Source of the DNA: Haloferax massiliensis
GTDB taxonomy: Archaea; Halobacteriota; Halobacteria; Halobacteriales; Haloferacaceae
Assembly: GCF_001368915.1 (NCBI RefSeq)
Contig: NZ_CSTE01000002.1
Location: 595,226-659,225, forward strand
DNA length: 64,000 nt
Direction: 5' to 3'
In this document: positions 9,864 through 20,656 of the stretch, piece after piece
How the letters are laid out: each line of letters starts with the position of its first letter
Position numbering within the stretch: the stretch's first letter is position 1
Notes under the pieces: generated by a model
The model's database searches: none
What the model was told of the DNA's origin: nothing
What the model saw: the letters and a program-made list of their open reading frames with translations, nothing else
Position numbers and translations under genes: made by a program

Positions 9864-10052
9864 TCAGGCCGGTTCCTCGAAGGGGGCGAAGCGCCCGTTG
9901 ATATCCCACTCGTGGATGCAGTAGGCGCTTCCGACCTGTTTTTCGCCGTCCGCTTCGGCGACGAGCCACGTCGCGGCGTCGTCGTCCCAGCGTTCCACCC
10001 GACCACAGCGCTCGCAGACGCGTCGCGTCGGCCGTCGAAGTTGGGGTTCCAT
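9864..10052 (-). CDS. Small HEWD-motif zinc-finger-like protein
   Basis: A 62-residue acidic protein with a CERC pair near residue 13 and the C-terminal stretch YCIHEWDINGRFAPF. This small haloarchaeal family is named for the HEWD motif; its function is unknown. The Cys/His arrangement could bind one metal. Longer upstream extensions in the frame are Arg/Ser-rich and not credible, so the ATG at 10052 is the start. It is convergent with the phosphatase gene and divergent from the methyltransferase gene. Confidence 0.8.
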   Translation of the reverse strand: MEPQLRRPTRRVCERCGRVERWDDDAATWLVAEADGEKQVGSAYCIHEWDINGRFAPFEEPA

Positions 10053-10242
10053 ACGTGTGTGAGCGGTTGCCGAGCAAAAAAGCCCATCGCCGTCGGCAGT
10101 TTCGCGGCCGGTCGCTCGGACTCGCGTCGCCCCGCCAACGGACCGACTCACGGCCGACCGGCCCGCGGACGGCTGTGCACGACTCGAACACGACTCGGGT
10201 CGGAACCGATGGGACTTACGGGCCGGGGTGCGGAGTGTGCGC

Positions 10243-10797
10243 ATGGGCTTTCACACCTTCGACGCTGACAGGGCGGCGAAACTGGACGACCCCGCGCGGT
10301 TCCGCTTCGTCTCCCGAGAGGAACTCCTCTCGCGTCTCGGCGTCGCCCCCGATAGCGTCGTCGCCGACCTCGGCAGCGGCACCGGCTTTTTCACCGACGA
10401 GGTCGCCCCGCACGTCGGGACGCTCTACGCCGTGGACGTACAGGAGGTCATGCACGACCTCTACCGCGAGAAGGGCGCGCCCGACACCGTCGAGTTCGTC
10501 ACGGCCGACGTGGCGTCGCTCCCCTTCGACGACGACCACCTCGACGCCGCCTTCTCGACGATGACGTACCACGAGTTCGCCACCGACGAGGCGCTGGCCG
10601 AACTCGCCCGCGTCGTCCGCCCCGGGGGCTCAGTAGTCGTGGTCGATTGGTCCACGTCCGGGTCGGGCGACGACGGGCCGCCGCTCGACGAGCGGTTCGG
10701 CCTCGGCGACGCCGTCTCGGCGTTCGAATCGGCCGGCTTCACCGTCTCCCACGCCGAGACGCGACGCGAGACGTTCGTCTGCGTCGCCCGGCGCTGA
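10243..10797 (+). CDS. Class I SAM-dependent methyltransferase
   Basis: A 184-residue protein with the SAM-binding motif I VADLGSGTGFF (about residue 42), an acidic motif II (YAVDVQ) and the post-motif VRPGGSVVVVDW typical of the UbiE/Methyltransf_11 group. The substrate cannot be read from sequence. The ATG at 10243 follows a CTTACG element by about 25 bp, consistent with a leaderless transcript. The IS element inserted downstream does not damage it. Confidence 0.85.
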   Translation: MGFHTFDADRAAKLDDPARFRFVSREELLSRLGVAPDSVVADLGSGTGFFTDEVAPHVGTLYAVDVQEVMHDLYREKGAPDTVEFVTADVASLPFDDDHLDAAFSTMTYHEFATDEALAELARVVRPGGSVVVVDWSTSGSGDDGPPLDERFGLGDAVSAFESAGFTVSHAETRRETFVCVARR

Positions 10798-10937
10798 CGC
10801 GACGGGGATCGGTGAACTGAATCTCCGTCGGAATTGAACAGTACTCTGAGATGTGGTTGATTCGGTTCCCGTTTGAGTGTCTACTCCGGTTAAGAATATT
10901 AAATCTGAGAGTAGTTTGGTGAATCACAGGACAAGAC
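10798..10937. other. AT-rich flank left of the IS element
   Basis: This stretch contains a strong TATA-like sequence (TTAAGAATATTAAAT, 10890-10904) followed 15-20 bp later by a GTG (10919) that opens a short frame running into the IS element. It is a candidate promoter and start for the small gene whose C-terminal part lies on the far side of the element. Confidence 0.35.
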
Positions 10938-10943
10938 TTAGGG

Positions 10944-11024
<81 letters not shown>

Positions 11025-11123
11025 ACGGGGATGAAGCCGACCAATAGTATTCAACCGCTGACGATGGCATAGACGGGGTTCCAACGCAATCTTTAACCCG
11101 CTCAAACATGACAGTATGCATAG

Positions 11124-12870
<1,747 letters not shown>

Positions 12871-12877
<7 letters not shown>

Positions 12878-12972
12878 GCTCCTGTCGCACTCGAACCGTC
12901 AGCGAGACCCACCTGTCAGAGTGTCCTGACTGCGGCGGCTCGGTTCGAAACATCGCCGTCGCCCGCGAGTGA
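12871..12972 (+). pseudogene. C-terminal remnant of a small zinc-ribbon (rubrerythrin-like) protein cut by the IS
   Basis: Directly after the IS tip the frame reads ECRSC, then SETHLSECPDCGG and ends NIAVARE-stop. Two CxxC knuckles and this C-terminus match small haloarchaeal rubrerythrin-like zinc-ribbon proteins of about 45-50 residues. No start codon is available on this side; the N-terminal part should lie left of the IS, near the GTG at 10919. This supports disruption by the insertion. Confidence 0.6.
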
Positions 12973-13076
12973 GTGTCGTTCGCGCGAGCCGTACAGTCCG
13001 GGTCCGCCCGTAACCGTCCGACTTCCTTCTCACGGGAGTCGTCGCCCCGCCGTGGCGGTGGCGACTGCGCTCTCGT

Positions 13077-14075
13077 TCAGGACTCGATGACGTCCGTGTA
13101 GCGGTCGACGAGCAGGACCACTGCCGCGCCGACGACGGCCGCCACGGCGAACGTGGCGTAAAGTCCGGTCGTCCACGACTCCCCCGCGGCGACGAGTTCC
13201 TCCGTGCTCTTCACCACCGGCGCGCGCAGCGCCCCGACGATGAGGCTCACGAGGAACGCGAGCGTCGCCCGGCGGTGGTGTTCGAGCGCCCAGCGGACGA
13301 CGTGTGCGATGCTGAACAGGCCGATGATGGCCCCGAGCATGAACGTGACGACGACCGTCCCCGGTTCGACGACGACAGACAGCGGCGCGCCGCCGGCGAC
13401 ATCGATGAGGCTGTCGAGGAACGTGTTGAGCGCCGCGGTCATGTACTCGTACTGGCCGAGAATCAACAGGAGGAGCGACCCCGAGACGCCGGGGAGAATC
13501 ATCGCGCTGACGGCGATACCGCCGGCGAACGCGATGGCTGGGAGCGAGTGCCCGGCCACCCCGGCACCGCCGCCGGAGGCGATGAAGGCGATGAGGAAGC
13601 CGGCGACGGCGGCCGCGATTTGACGCGGGCCATCGAGCGAGACCTGCGCGTACAGGACCACCGCCGACGCGGCGATGAGCCCGAAGAAAAAGCCGTACGT
13701 CGGGACCGGTGCCTCGTTGAGCGCGATGTGGAGCACGCGCATCACGGTCACGATGGCGGTGGCAATGCCCGCGCCCAGCGCGAGCAGGAAGCCGATGTCG
13801 ACTTCGCGCATCGCCGCGACCGCGTCGGCCCGGCGACCGGGGACGACGACGCCGAGGACGCGTTTGATGCGACCGGGCGTGATGGCCGTCACCGCGCCGA
13901 TGAGTCGTTCGTAGATGCCAGTGATGAGCGCGATAGTACCGCCCGAGACGCCGGGCACGGCGTCGGCGGCCCCCATACAGACGCCTTTCAGGTAGATGAG
14001 AAGCCACGAGAGGAGGGCCGAACGTTCGTCGGATTGCGCTGGCATTTGCTTGTGCGAATCTTCTTCGGAGTCCAT
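13077..14075 (-). CDS. DUF368 membrane protein, PopT-like polyprenyl-phosphate flippase candidate
   Basis: A 332-residue protein with about nine membrane helices and the DUF368 hallmark GVCMGAADAVPGVSGGT near residue 34, repeated in related form (LPGVSGSLLLLILGQYE) near residue 195, which suggests an inverted-repeat transporter fold. Bacterial DUF368 proteins (PopT) recycle undecaprenyl phosphate across the membrane. Beside aglM and aglB, the natural archaeal counterpart would be return of dolichyl phosphate after glycan transfer; that is inference. The ATG at 14075 is used. Confidence 0.85.
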   Translation of the reverse strand: MDSEEDSHKQMPAQSDERSALLSWLLIYLKGVCMGAADAVPGVSGGTIALITGIYERLIGAVTAITPGRIKRVLGVVVPGRRADAVAAMREVDIGFLLALGAGIATAIVTVMRVLHIALNEAPVPTYGFFFGLIAASAVVLYAQVSLDGPRQIAAAVAGFLIAFIASGGGAGVAGHSLPAIAFAGGIAVSAMILPGVSGSLLLLILGQYEYMTAALNTFLDSLIDVAGGAPLSVVVEPGTVVVTFMLGAIIGLFSIAHVVRWALEHHRRATLAFLVSLIVGALRAPVVKSTEELVAAGESWTTGLYATFAVAAVVGAAVVLLVDRYTDVIES

Positions 14076-14409
14076 TTGAGTCCACCGCTATGGAATACTG
14101 TGATTTCTGTTACCTACTTCTCTGTTGAACACTCTAAGACCAAGCACATCTATGCCCCCACGATTTTCCGGAGTGGAGAGTCTCATACGAGTCGCTGTGT
14201 TCAGTACACGCATGAAATCTCCCGGAAGAGAGGTATTCATCGCAAGTGAAACACGAAGACGATTGAGATAGATGCGAGAACAATCTCTCTTTGACTCATG
14301 AGTGAAACACAAGCTCTGACTCAAGAATCAACCAGAGCCCACTATCAACGTCGTGAAATGCTGATTGTTGTAGTCGTTGAAGGGTACCTAGGCTATTCCG
14401 TAGCTTCAC

Positions 14410-14745
14410 CATTCGGTGGATACACCCCACTCACGATGGTGTGTACTGGAGAATTCTTCTTGGCTTGCGAGCGTGTGTTGGTAGAGTCACAGCGCTCGTT
14501 TGTGAACATGACTATAGATGATATCCCGTGAAATATCGCACAAGGGCTCCTCTGTCCTTTTGAGAGCGATAAACAAACCCGAAAGACGTGGGAAATCTCG
14601 ATTGTAGAGAAGTTGGTGTACACCTTGAACCGACCACAATGAAGTACACTCTTGCGGGGAAACGCCGTGGGTGTACACCCCTGAGAACGAAGGGTGTAGC
14701 TAGTGAGAACCCGGCTTTCTTCTGATTCTATGGGTGTAGAAGATT
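14410..14745 (+). repeat. Diverged direct repeat, left copy
   Basis: This stretch is collinear with 31441-31780. Shared exact blocks occur at matching offsets: ATACACCC (14420), TGTGTACTGG (14440), ACAGCG (about 14489), TACACCT (14619), CTTGCGG (14651), GTGTACACCCCTGA (14671) and AGGGTGTA (14691). The last three blocks are in perfect register with the right copy. No gene is evident in it; it may be a decayed gene, element or border sequence. Confidence 0.7.
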
Positions 14746-14768
14746 GCCAAATCTGACCGAGGGTGTAC
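14612..14768. promoter_or_regulatory. Cluster of GGTGTAC motifs upstream of aglM
   Basis: Within about 150 bp lie the palindromes GGTGTACACC (14615-14624) and GGGTGTACACCC (about 14669-14680), plus GGGTGTA at 14692, 14732 and 14761. An imperfect inverted repeat, TACACCC-n-GGGTGTA, spans 14674-14698. The density suggests a multi-site operator or a structured border element. Confidence 0.45.
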
Positions 14769-14882
14769 GGTCTTTCTCTCCGAACGCTGAGCGTCAAAAG
14801 AGCCACGATAGTATTCACTAAGCCAGATTCCGAAAACGCGACTCGGAAAGAATCAAACCACCTGCCATTCACAACTCTGTCA

Positions 14883-16175
14883 ATGAAGCTCAGCATCATC
14901 GGCAGCGGGTACGTCGGCACGACGGTCGCGGCCTGCTTCGCGGAGCTCGGCCACCACGTCGTCAACGTCGACATCGACGACGACATCGTTCGGGCGTTGA
15001 ACGAGGGTCGGTGCCCGATTCACGAGCCCGGTCTGGCCGAACTCGTCGAACGGCACGCGGGAGACCGACTCCGAGCGACGACCGACTACGACGAGGTACT
15101 CGACACGGACGCGACGTTTCTCGCCCTCCCGACGCCGTCGAACGACGACGGCAGTATCGACCTCGGCGCGATGAAGGCCGCCGCGACGTCGCTCGGCGAG
15201 ACGCTGGCGCGGAAAGACGGCCCGCACCTCGTCGTCACCAAGAGCACGGTCGTTCCGACGACGACGGTCGACGTCATCGGGCCGCGAATCGAGGAGGCGT
15301 CTGGGAAACGTGTCGGCGAGGGGTTCGATATCGCGATGAACCCCGAGTTCCTCCGCGAGGGCACCGCCGTGGACGACTTCCTCGACCCTGACAAGGTCGT
15401 CCTCGGCGCACAGACCGAACGCGCGTACGAGCAGTTAGACGAGATTTTCGCCCCGCTCGTCGACCGCGCCGGGAACCCCCCGGTCGTCGAGACCGGAATC
15501 AGCGAAGCCGAGATGATAAAGTACGCCAACAACGCCTTCCTCGCGTCGAAGATCAGCCTCGCCAACGACCTCGCGAACATCTGCAAGGAGTTCGGCGTCG
15601 ACTCCGCGGAGGTGTTGGAGACCATCGGCCTCGACGCTCGTATCGGCTCGGCGTTCCTCGGTGCGGGTCTCGGGTGGGGCGGGTCGTGCTTCCCGAAGGA
15701 CACGGCCGCGATTATCGCCGCGGCCCGCGGTCGGGGCTACGAACCCCGCCTCTTGCAGGCCGCCGTCGACGTGAACGACGGCCAACCGGAGCGAATGCTC
15801 GACCTCCTCCGCGAGCGCGTCGACCTCGACGGTCAGCGCGTCGCCGTGCTCGGGCTCGCGTTCAAGCCCGGCACCGATGACATCCGGAAGTCGCGGGCGA
15901 CGTTACTCATCGGTTCGCTCCTCGACGCCGGAGCCGACGTCGTCGGGTACGACCCCGTCGCAACCGAAAACATGCGCGAGCAGTTCCCTGACATCGAGTA
16001 CGCCGACTCGGCCGCAGACGCGCTCGCGGGCGCCGATGCGGCGCTCGTCGCGACCGACTGGGACGAGTTCGCGGCGCTCGACGACGAGTTCGACGCCATG
16101 CGCTCGCCCGTCGTCATCGACGGTCGCCGCATCGTCACTCGACGCGACGGCATCGACTACGAGTCGCTCGTCTAA
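14883..16175 (+). CDS. aglM: UDP-glucose 6-dehydrogenase AglM
   Basis: Oxidises UDP-glucose to UDP-glucuronic acid with two NAD+, supplying hexuronate for the S-layer N-glycan. 430 residues with the N-terminal Rossmann motif IGSGYVGTTVAACFAELGH, the GLGWGGSCFPKD loop holding the catalytic cysteine (about residue 266) and the C-terminal UDP-binding domain (GLAFKPGTDDIRKS). I chose the ATG at 14883, which begins with the expected MKLSIIGSGYVG; an upstream in-frame ATG gives an unconvincing 40-residue extension. It is divergent from DUF368 and convergent with aglB. Confidence 0.95.
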   Translation: MKLSIIGSGYVGTTVAACFAELGHHVVNVDIDDDIVRALNEGRCPIHEPGLAELVERHAGDRLRATTDYDEVLDTDATFLALPTPSNDDGSIDLGAMKAAATSLGETLARKDGPHLVVTKSTVVPTTTVDVIGPRIEEASGKRVGEGFDIAMNPEFLREGTAVDDFLDPDKVVLGAQTERAYEQLDEIFAPLVDRAGNPPVVETGISEAEMIKYANNAFLASKISLANDLANICKEFGVDSAEVLETIGLDARIGSAFLGAGLGWGGSCFPKDTAAIIAAARGRGYEPRLLQAAVDVNDGQPERMLDLLRERVDLDGQRVAVLGLAFKPGTDDIRKSRATLLIGSLLDAGADVVGYDPVATENMREQFPDIEYADSAADALAGADAALVATDWDEFAALDDEFDAMRSPVVIDGRRIVTRRDGIDYESLV

Positions 16176-16248
16176 GGTTCCCCCCACGAGTCACTCTCTG
16201 AATCGGCCTCGAAGAAGACAAAAAGCCGCCAGCGTCGCCGTTGGTTCG

Positions 16249-19200
16249 TTACGGAGCGACCGCGACCGCGCCGGCGTCGACCGACGCCGAGACCGAGGTC
16301 GACGCCGACTCGTTCGTCTGCGAGTCGTCCGACGAGGAGTTCCCGGTCAGGTCGAGTTCCTGTTCGTTCCGTTCGAGGGTGACCTCCACGGCACCGTCTT
16401 CGGCACCGTTGACGAGGCCCTCCTCGACGGCGACGTTCTCCGCCTGGTAGCTGACGACGGTGTTGTTCCCGGCGACCGACGTCGGGCCGGTGAACGCGTA
16501 GCCGCCCGTCGCGCGGACGCTGACGTTCGTGTAGCCGTTGTCCGGGCCGTACTCGTCGTAGCCGGTCGTGGAGTACGGGAGCGTCATCGTGAACTCACCG
16601 TCGGCGTCGGTCTGCGCCTGCTGCGTGTACGTGAAGTTCGTGCCCGTGGTCAGGTCGCGCATCTGGACGCGCGCGGTCACCGTCGCGTTGGCCGGGGCAC
16701 CGCTGCCTTCGACCGTCGCGCCGGGAACGCGCTCGAACGTCTTGACCCACGAGGGGTTGTTGGGGACGAGCGCCTGCGGCTGAATGCCGTAGGTGTTCCC
16801 CTCCCTGACGATGGAGTTCTGGTAGGCCCCCGAGCGGAGCGCCGAACTGTTCGAGGACTTCACGAGGCGGTAGTGTTCGAGCGCGGCAACGCGCTCCTCG
16901 GGGAACGTGCCGAGACCGCCGATCTGTGAGGTCGGGTCGTTCGCGACGTACTCCTCTGCTGCGGTCATGTTGTCGAACACCCTGACCGCCTGCCCGTCCG
17001 AGGGCGTCACTTTGAACGTCACCGAGCCGTCGGAAGATGTGCGCTCTTCCCAATCGACGACGATCGGCGACGCCTCGCGGGCGCTACCGTGGTACGCGTA
17101 GAGTCGGACCATCAGGCTCTCGTAGTAGCGTTGGTCCTTGACGTTCGATGCGGCGGCGATAGTCGTCTGCCCGTTCTGCTCTTGCAGGCGGTACATCGGA
17201 CTGTAGAAGTCCGACCTGGAGATGTTCGACTCGTCGTAGAAGACGGTCGGCGCGCTGAACTTCGAGTCGGTCGAAGCCATCTGCCAGTCGACCATGACGT
17301 AGCGGGTCTGGTCGCCTTCGCCGTCGTCACCCATCGAGGTGAGCACCGATTCGGCCTGCTGTTCGTCTTCGGCGAGGAGGAAGTTCGCTGCCTCCGTCGC
17401 ACCTTCTTGGAACGGGTTCGCGTTCGGGATGCGTTCGCCGAGGACGGTAATCCAGTGACCGTAGTCCCACCAGGACATGACGCCGTACGAACCGTCCGGA
17501 TAGTCGAAGTCGTCTGCGCGCTCGTACGTCCCGTAGTACTCCATCCGGTTCGACGTGCCGCCGAGTTCGCCTTCCGCGGGGGTGTTGTTCTGCATCCAAG
17601 TCAGGCTCCCTTCCCACTCGGTGACGGAGCCCGGACCGGTCTGAGACGCCTGCATGGCGTTCTGCGACACGCCGCCGTTACCGAGTTGTATCGGGATGAT
17701 GAGAACGGGCGTGAGGATGAGGAGAACGGCGATTGCGACCGCCGCGACCTGACTATACGAGACGTCGTCGAGGCGTTCGACGTTCGCGAGACCGATGAAG
17801 CCGATTCCGAGGACCTCTCGAAGGAGGTAGGCGTTCATCACCGCGACGACTACGGCGAGGTAGTAGTTGAAACGAACCTGCGTGAAGGCGGCAGAGGTCA
17901 TAATAGCTGCCCACACGAGGACGAACAGCTGTTCGCTCTCGTAGTCAGCTTGCATCACTGCGCCCACGATGAGTGCGGTGACGATGGCGAGGCTGACGAG
18001 CGACGATTCGACGCCGAGGACACTACCGACCCCTGCCGGAAGCGCCGGTATCAAGAAGAGCACCCCAATGAGGGCGAGACTCCCGACGACGTAGCCAATC
18101 TTCCGCGAGTCCCCATCGTTAACGATGGGTTTGGCGACGAGCCAAACTGCCGCGACCACACCGGTGAAGAAGGTAAACCCGTACTCGGACATGATACGAC
18201 CGACTGCCGTCTGACCGCTCGACTGGAGCGTGTTTGCAGCGAGGAACGGCTGTGCCTCGCCGATAGTCCGAGTGGCTGCACCGGCGCTGAAGCCGACCGT
18301 GCGGAGGAAGTTAGTTGTAATCTGTCTGAACGCGTCCGGGAGGATGACCGCCAGTAGCGCTATCGCGATGAGCCCGATGCCAGCGACAGCAATGGGGTAT
18401 CCTCGGTCGTCGACATCGTTCGACTCCCACCAGCGAGCGAGTGCGGCGAGAAAGGCAGCACCGAGAGCGATACCGAACGAGAACAGCGGTTGAATGAGGC
18501 TGAACTGGGTGATACTGAACGAGGTGTCGTTGAGGGGGACGAACATCAAGACGCCGGTGACGAGCATCGAGACGACACCGACGAACGCGACATGTTCGGG
18601 GGACTGCCCGCGTACGAAGTCAGAAACCATCGCAAGGACCAAAAAGAGACCAACAATCCCAACGAGAAGGATACCCGGCGGCCACGACCACATGTAGACC
18701 GCTATCGCGACGCCGGCAAGCGCGGACCACTTGATGGGATTTCGGAGGGCGTCGAAGTCGCGGGCCTCAACGAGTTCCCAGACGGGTTTTTCGCGGTCGG
18801 CGACACGAAGCGCAATCATAATCGCGAGGACAGCGAACCCCTGGAAAAACGGCTCTGCGATGTTGTGGTCGGCGAACCCGACGAGACCACGCTGAAGGAA
18901 GGTCCCGGGAAGGAGCATCAGGATGACGACGCCGAAGAGACCGCCGAGACGTCCGCCCAGTCTGCGGCCGATTAAGAACGTTGGAATGGCGACAAGCGTC
19001 CCAAAGACTGCTGGTGCGACGAGGAGCGTTTCCGCGACTACATCCGGGGAGGGACTCCCGAGTCCAACGATGAGGGCGACCGTCGCAATTATTTGGTCGT
19101 AAATAGTGCCGAACTGGCCGACACTCGTCCCGAACGGGAAGTTCGTCCACGGGTCGAACGGCATTGTGGAGGGCCAGTGGCGAACCGTGTACGAGACCTC

Positions 19201-19395
19201 ACGAAGGTGATACCACGCGTCGTTTCCCGAGAAAAGGACATCACCATCTCTGATGAAATTGCTGTACGACCGGAGACGAATAGCCAACATAGTGACTAGT
19301 ATCACGAGGAGGACGGGAACGTGATACCAGTCTTTGAACAGTTCGAGGACCGACTGAGAATCGAGGCCCTCTGTACGTTCAGAGTCTACGCTCAT
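16249..19395 (-). CDS. aglB: Archaeal oligosaccharyltransferase AglB
   Basis: STT3-family catalytic subunit of 1048 residues that transfers the dolichyl-phosphate-linked glycan to Asn of the S-layer glycoprotein and other exported proteins. The N-terminal half (about 1-560) holds some 13 membrane helices with the first acidic catalytic loop (GNDAWYH near residue 50). The C-terminal half faces outward and carries the WWDYG motif near residue 641. A Ser/Asp-rich tail closes the protein. It is the anchor gene of agl clusters in Haloferax; the convergent aglM lies about 70 bp past its stop. Confidence 0.97.
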   Translation of the reverse strand: MSVDSERTEGLDSQSVLELFKDWYHVPVLLVILVTMLAIRLRSYSNFIRDGDVLFSGNDAWYHLREVSYTVRHWPSTMPFDPWTNFPFGTSVGQFGTIYDQIIATVALIVGLGSPSPDVVAETLLVAPAVFGTLVAIPTFLIGRRLGGRLGGLFGVVILMLLPGTFLQRGLVGFADHNIAEPFFQGFAVLAIMIALRVADREKPVWELVEARDFDALRNPIKWSALAGVAIAVYMWSWPPGILLVGIVGLFLVLAMVSDFVRGQSPEHVAFVGVVSMLVTGVLMFVPLNDTSFSITQFSLIQPLFSFGIALGAAFLAALARWWESNDVDDRGYPIAVAGIGLIAIALLAVILPDAFRQITTNFLRTVGFSAGAATRTIGEAQPFLAANTLQSSGQTAVGRIMSEYGFTFFTGVVAAVWLVAKPIVNDGDSRKIGYVVGSLALIGVLFLIPALPAGVGSVLGVESSLVSLAIVTALIVGAVMQADYESEQLFVLVWAAIMTSAAFTQVRFNYYLAVVVAVMNAYLLREVLGIGFIGLANVERLDDVSYSQVAAVAIAVLLILTPVLIIPIQLGNGGVSQNAMQASQTGPGSVTEWEGSLTWMQNNTPAEGELGGTSNRMEYYGTYERADDFDYPDGSYGVMSWWDYGHWITVLGERIPNANPFQEGATEAANFLLAEDEQQAESVLTSMGDDGEGDQTRYVMVDWQMASTDSKFSAPTVFYDESNISRSDFYSPMYRLQEQNGQTTIAAASNVKDQRYYESLMVRLYAYHGSAREASPIVVDWEERTSSDGSVTFKVTPSDGQAVRVFDNMTAAEEYVANDPTSQIGGLGTFPEERVAALEHYRLVKSSNSSALRSGAYQNSIVREGNTYGIQPQALVPNNPSWVKTFERVPGATVEGSGAPANATVTARVQMRDLTTGTNFTYTQQAQTDADGEFTMTLPYSTTGYDEYGPDNGYTNVSVRATGGYAFTGPTSVAGNNTVVSYQAENVAVEEGLVNGAEDGAVEVTLERNEQELDLTGNSSSDDSQTNESASTSVSASVDAGAVAVAP

Positions 19396-19467
19396 TGATT
19401 CGATGGATTCGGAAAACGCGCATAAGTCTTGTGAAAGTCGGTCTTCGAAACTTCATTTTCAGGAACG

Positions 19468-20523
19468 TTATCGGCTCTCGTACCAGTCGACGAACCGTTC
19501 GATTCCTTCTTCGAAGTCGACTTTCCGTTCCCAGTCGAGTTCGTTCCGCGCTCGTGACGTATCCGAGACGTACACTTTCTGGTCGCCTTCACGCCACTCG
19601 TCGAAGGAGATGTCGGTGCGCATGCCTGACTTTTCTTCGAGGAGGTCGAGGAACTCAAGCAGGCTTGTCGTGTTCTGCGTTCCTCCACCCATATTGTAGA
19701 CCGCGGACTTCCCGTCAGGGTCTGACAAGAACGCGTCGTAGGCCCGAACAAGGTCTTTCACGTAGAGGACATCACGAACCTGCTTTCCATCTCCAAAGAT
19801 GGTCAACGGTTCGTTATTGAGCGTACTGATTGCAAAGTGGGCGACCCACCCTTGGTCTTCATTTCCGAACTGGCGTGTTCCGTAAATACAACTCATCCGG
19901 AAGGCAGCCGCCTGAACCTCGTTCCGCTCTGCGTAGTCCTGCACGTAGATGTCGGCAGCGAGTTTTGAGACACCATACGGTGTGTGTTCACAGCCGTCGA
20001 TGGAGAGCGATTCGGGGATTCCGTTCTCGAAGTCTGCGTCATCGTACCAGTAGCGGTTCTCTTCTTCGCGGACAGGGATGTCGTTGACGTTGTTTCCGTA
20101 CACTTTGTTCGTTGAGGCGACCACCACGGCGGGGTCGCTGTCTGCTTTTCGTGCAGCTTCGAGGACGTTGAACGTTCCTTCGGCGTTCACTTCGAAGTCC
20201 GTCCGTGGGTCCGTCAGTGATGCGGTGACCGCGACCTGACCGGCAGTGTGAACGATTGCATCGTGGCCTTCGACGATGGATTCGAGCGCGTCGCCGTCGC
20301 GGATGTCCGCTTCGATGAGTTCGACGTCGGGGTAGTTCTCGTCGATGAAATTCCAGTTGTATGCTGCGGTGTTCCGGCTCTCGTCGGCCGTTTCGAGAGT
20401 ATCGATTCGGCTGAGATTGTCGAGTGCTGTGACGTCGGCACCCTGTTCTGCGTAGTACTCGACCGCGTGACTGCCAACGAAGCCCGCGCCACCGGTGACG
20501 AGGACGGTCTCGGGCTTACCCAT
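19468..20523 (-). CDS. Extended SDR sugar-nucleotide epimerase, CDP-paratose 2-epimerase-like
   Basis: A 351-residue NAD-binding sugar-nucleotide enzyme. It has the Rossmann motif GGAGFVGSHAVEYY, an active-site Ser in ASTNKVYG and the YGVSK catalytic Tyr/Lys pair (about residue 184). The layout GKQVRDVLYVKDLV and the C-terminal WREGDQKVYVSDT resemble CDP-paratose (tyvelose) 2-epimerases more than UDP-glucose 4-epimerases. Substrate is inferred; a C2- or C4-epimerised sugar for the N-glycan is the likely product. It lies about 70 bp upstream of aglB, on the same strand. Confidence 0.7.
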   Translation of the reverse strand: MGKPETVLVTGGAGFVGSHAVEYYAEQGADVTALDNLSRIDTLETADESRNTAAYNWNFIDENYPDVELIEADIRDGDALESIVEGHDAIVHTAGQVAVTASLTDPRTDFEVNAEGTFNVLEAARKADSDPAVVVASTNKVYGNNVNDIPVREEENRYWYDDADFENGIPESLSIDGCEHTPYGVSKLAADIYVQDYAERNEVQAAAFRMSCIYGTRQFGNEDQGWVAHFAISTLNNEPLTIFGDGKQVRDVLYVKDLVRAYDAFLSDPDGKSAVYNMGGGTQNTTSLLEFLDLLEEKSGMRTDISFDEWREGDQKVYVSDTSRARNELDWERKVDFEEGIERFVDWYESR

Positions 20524-20656
20524 GTGTAACGTCTGTGTACAGGTTGTGAATATAGTTACTTCTCACAAATTGAATGTCATGTGTCACTACATTGAGTGAC
20601 GCAGATTACTCCTCTCCGACGAAGCTCATCTCTTCGAATTTTTACTGCATGTGTGA
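20524..20656. other. Short AT-rich spacer
   Basis: About 130 AT-rich bases separate two same-strand epimerase-like genes; TATA-like sequences (TATAGTTACTT near 20552 on the plus-strand view) suggest the downstream gene has its own promoter. No gene. Confidence 0.35.

Larger units (their letters stand above)
14076..14882. other. Non-coding left border of the glycosylation locus
   Basis: About 800 bases of lower GC without a convincing gene. A 77-codon plus-strand frame at 14298-14531 has no recognisable family. The right half contains one copy of a diverged direct repeat and several GGGTGTAC-type motifs, then the aglM promoter region. Confidence 0.6.

Noticed and set aside
14298..14531. 77-codon plus-strand frame in the left border region
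   Set aside because: No family, no promoter, and it overlaps the non-coding direct repeat; the corresponding right copy does not keep the frame.
14612..14768. CRISPR or integrase att array from repeated GTGTAC motifs
   Set aside because: Motifs are short, irregularly spaced and partly palindromic, with no constant repeat-spacer unit and no integrase nearby.
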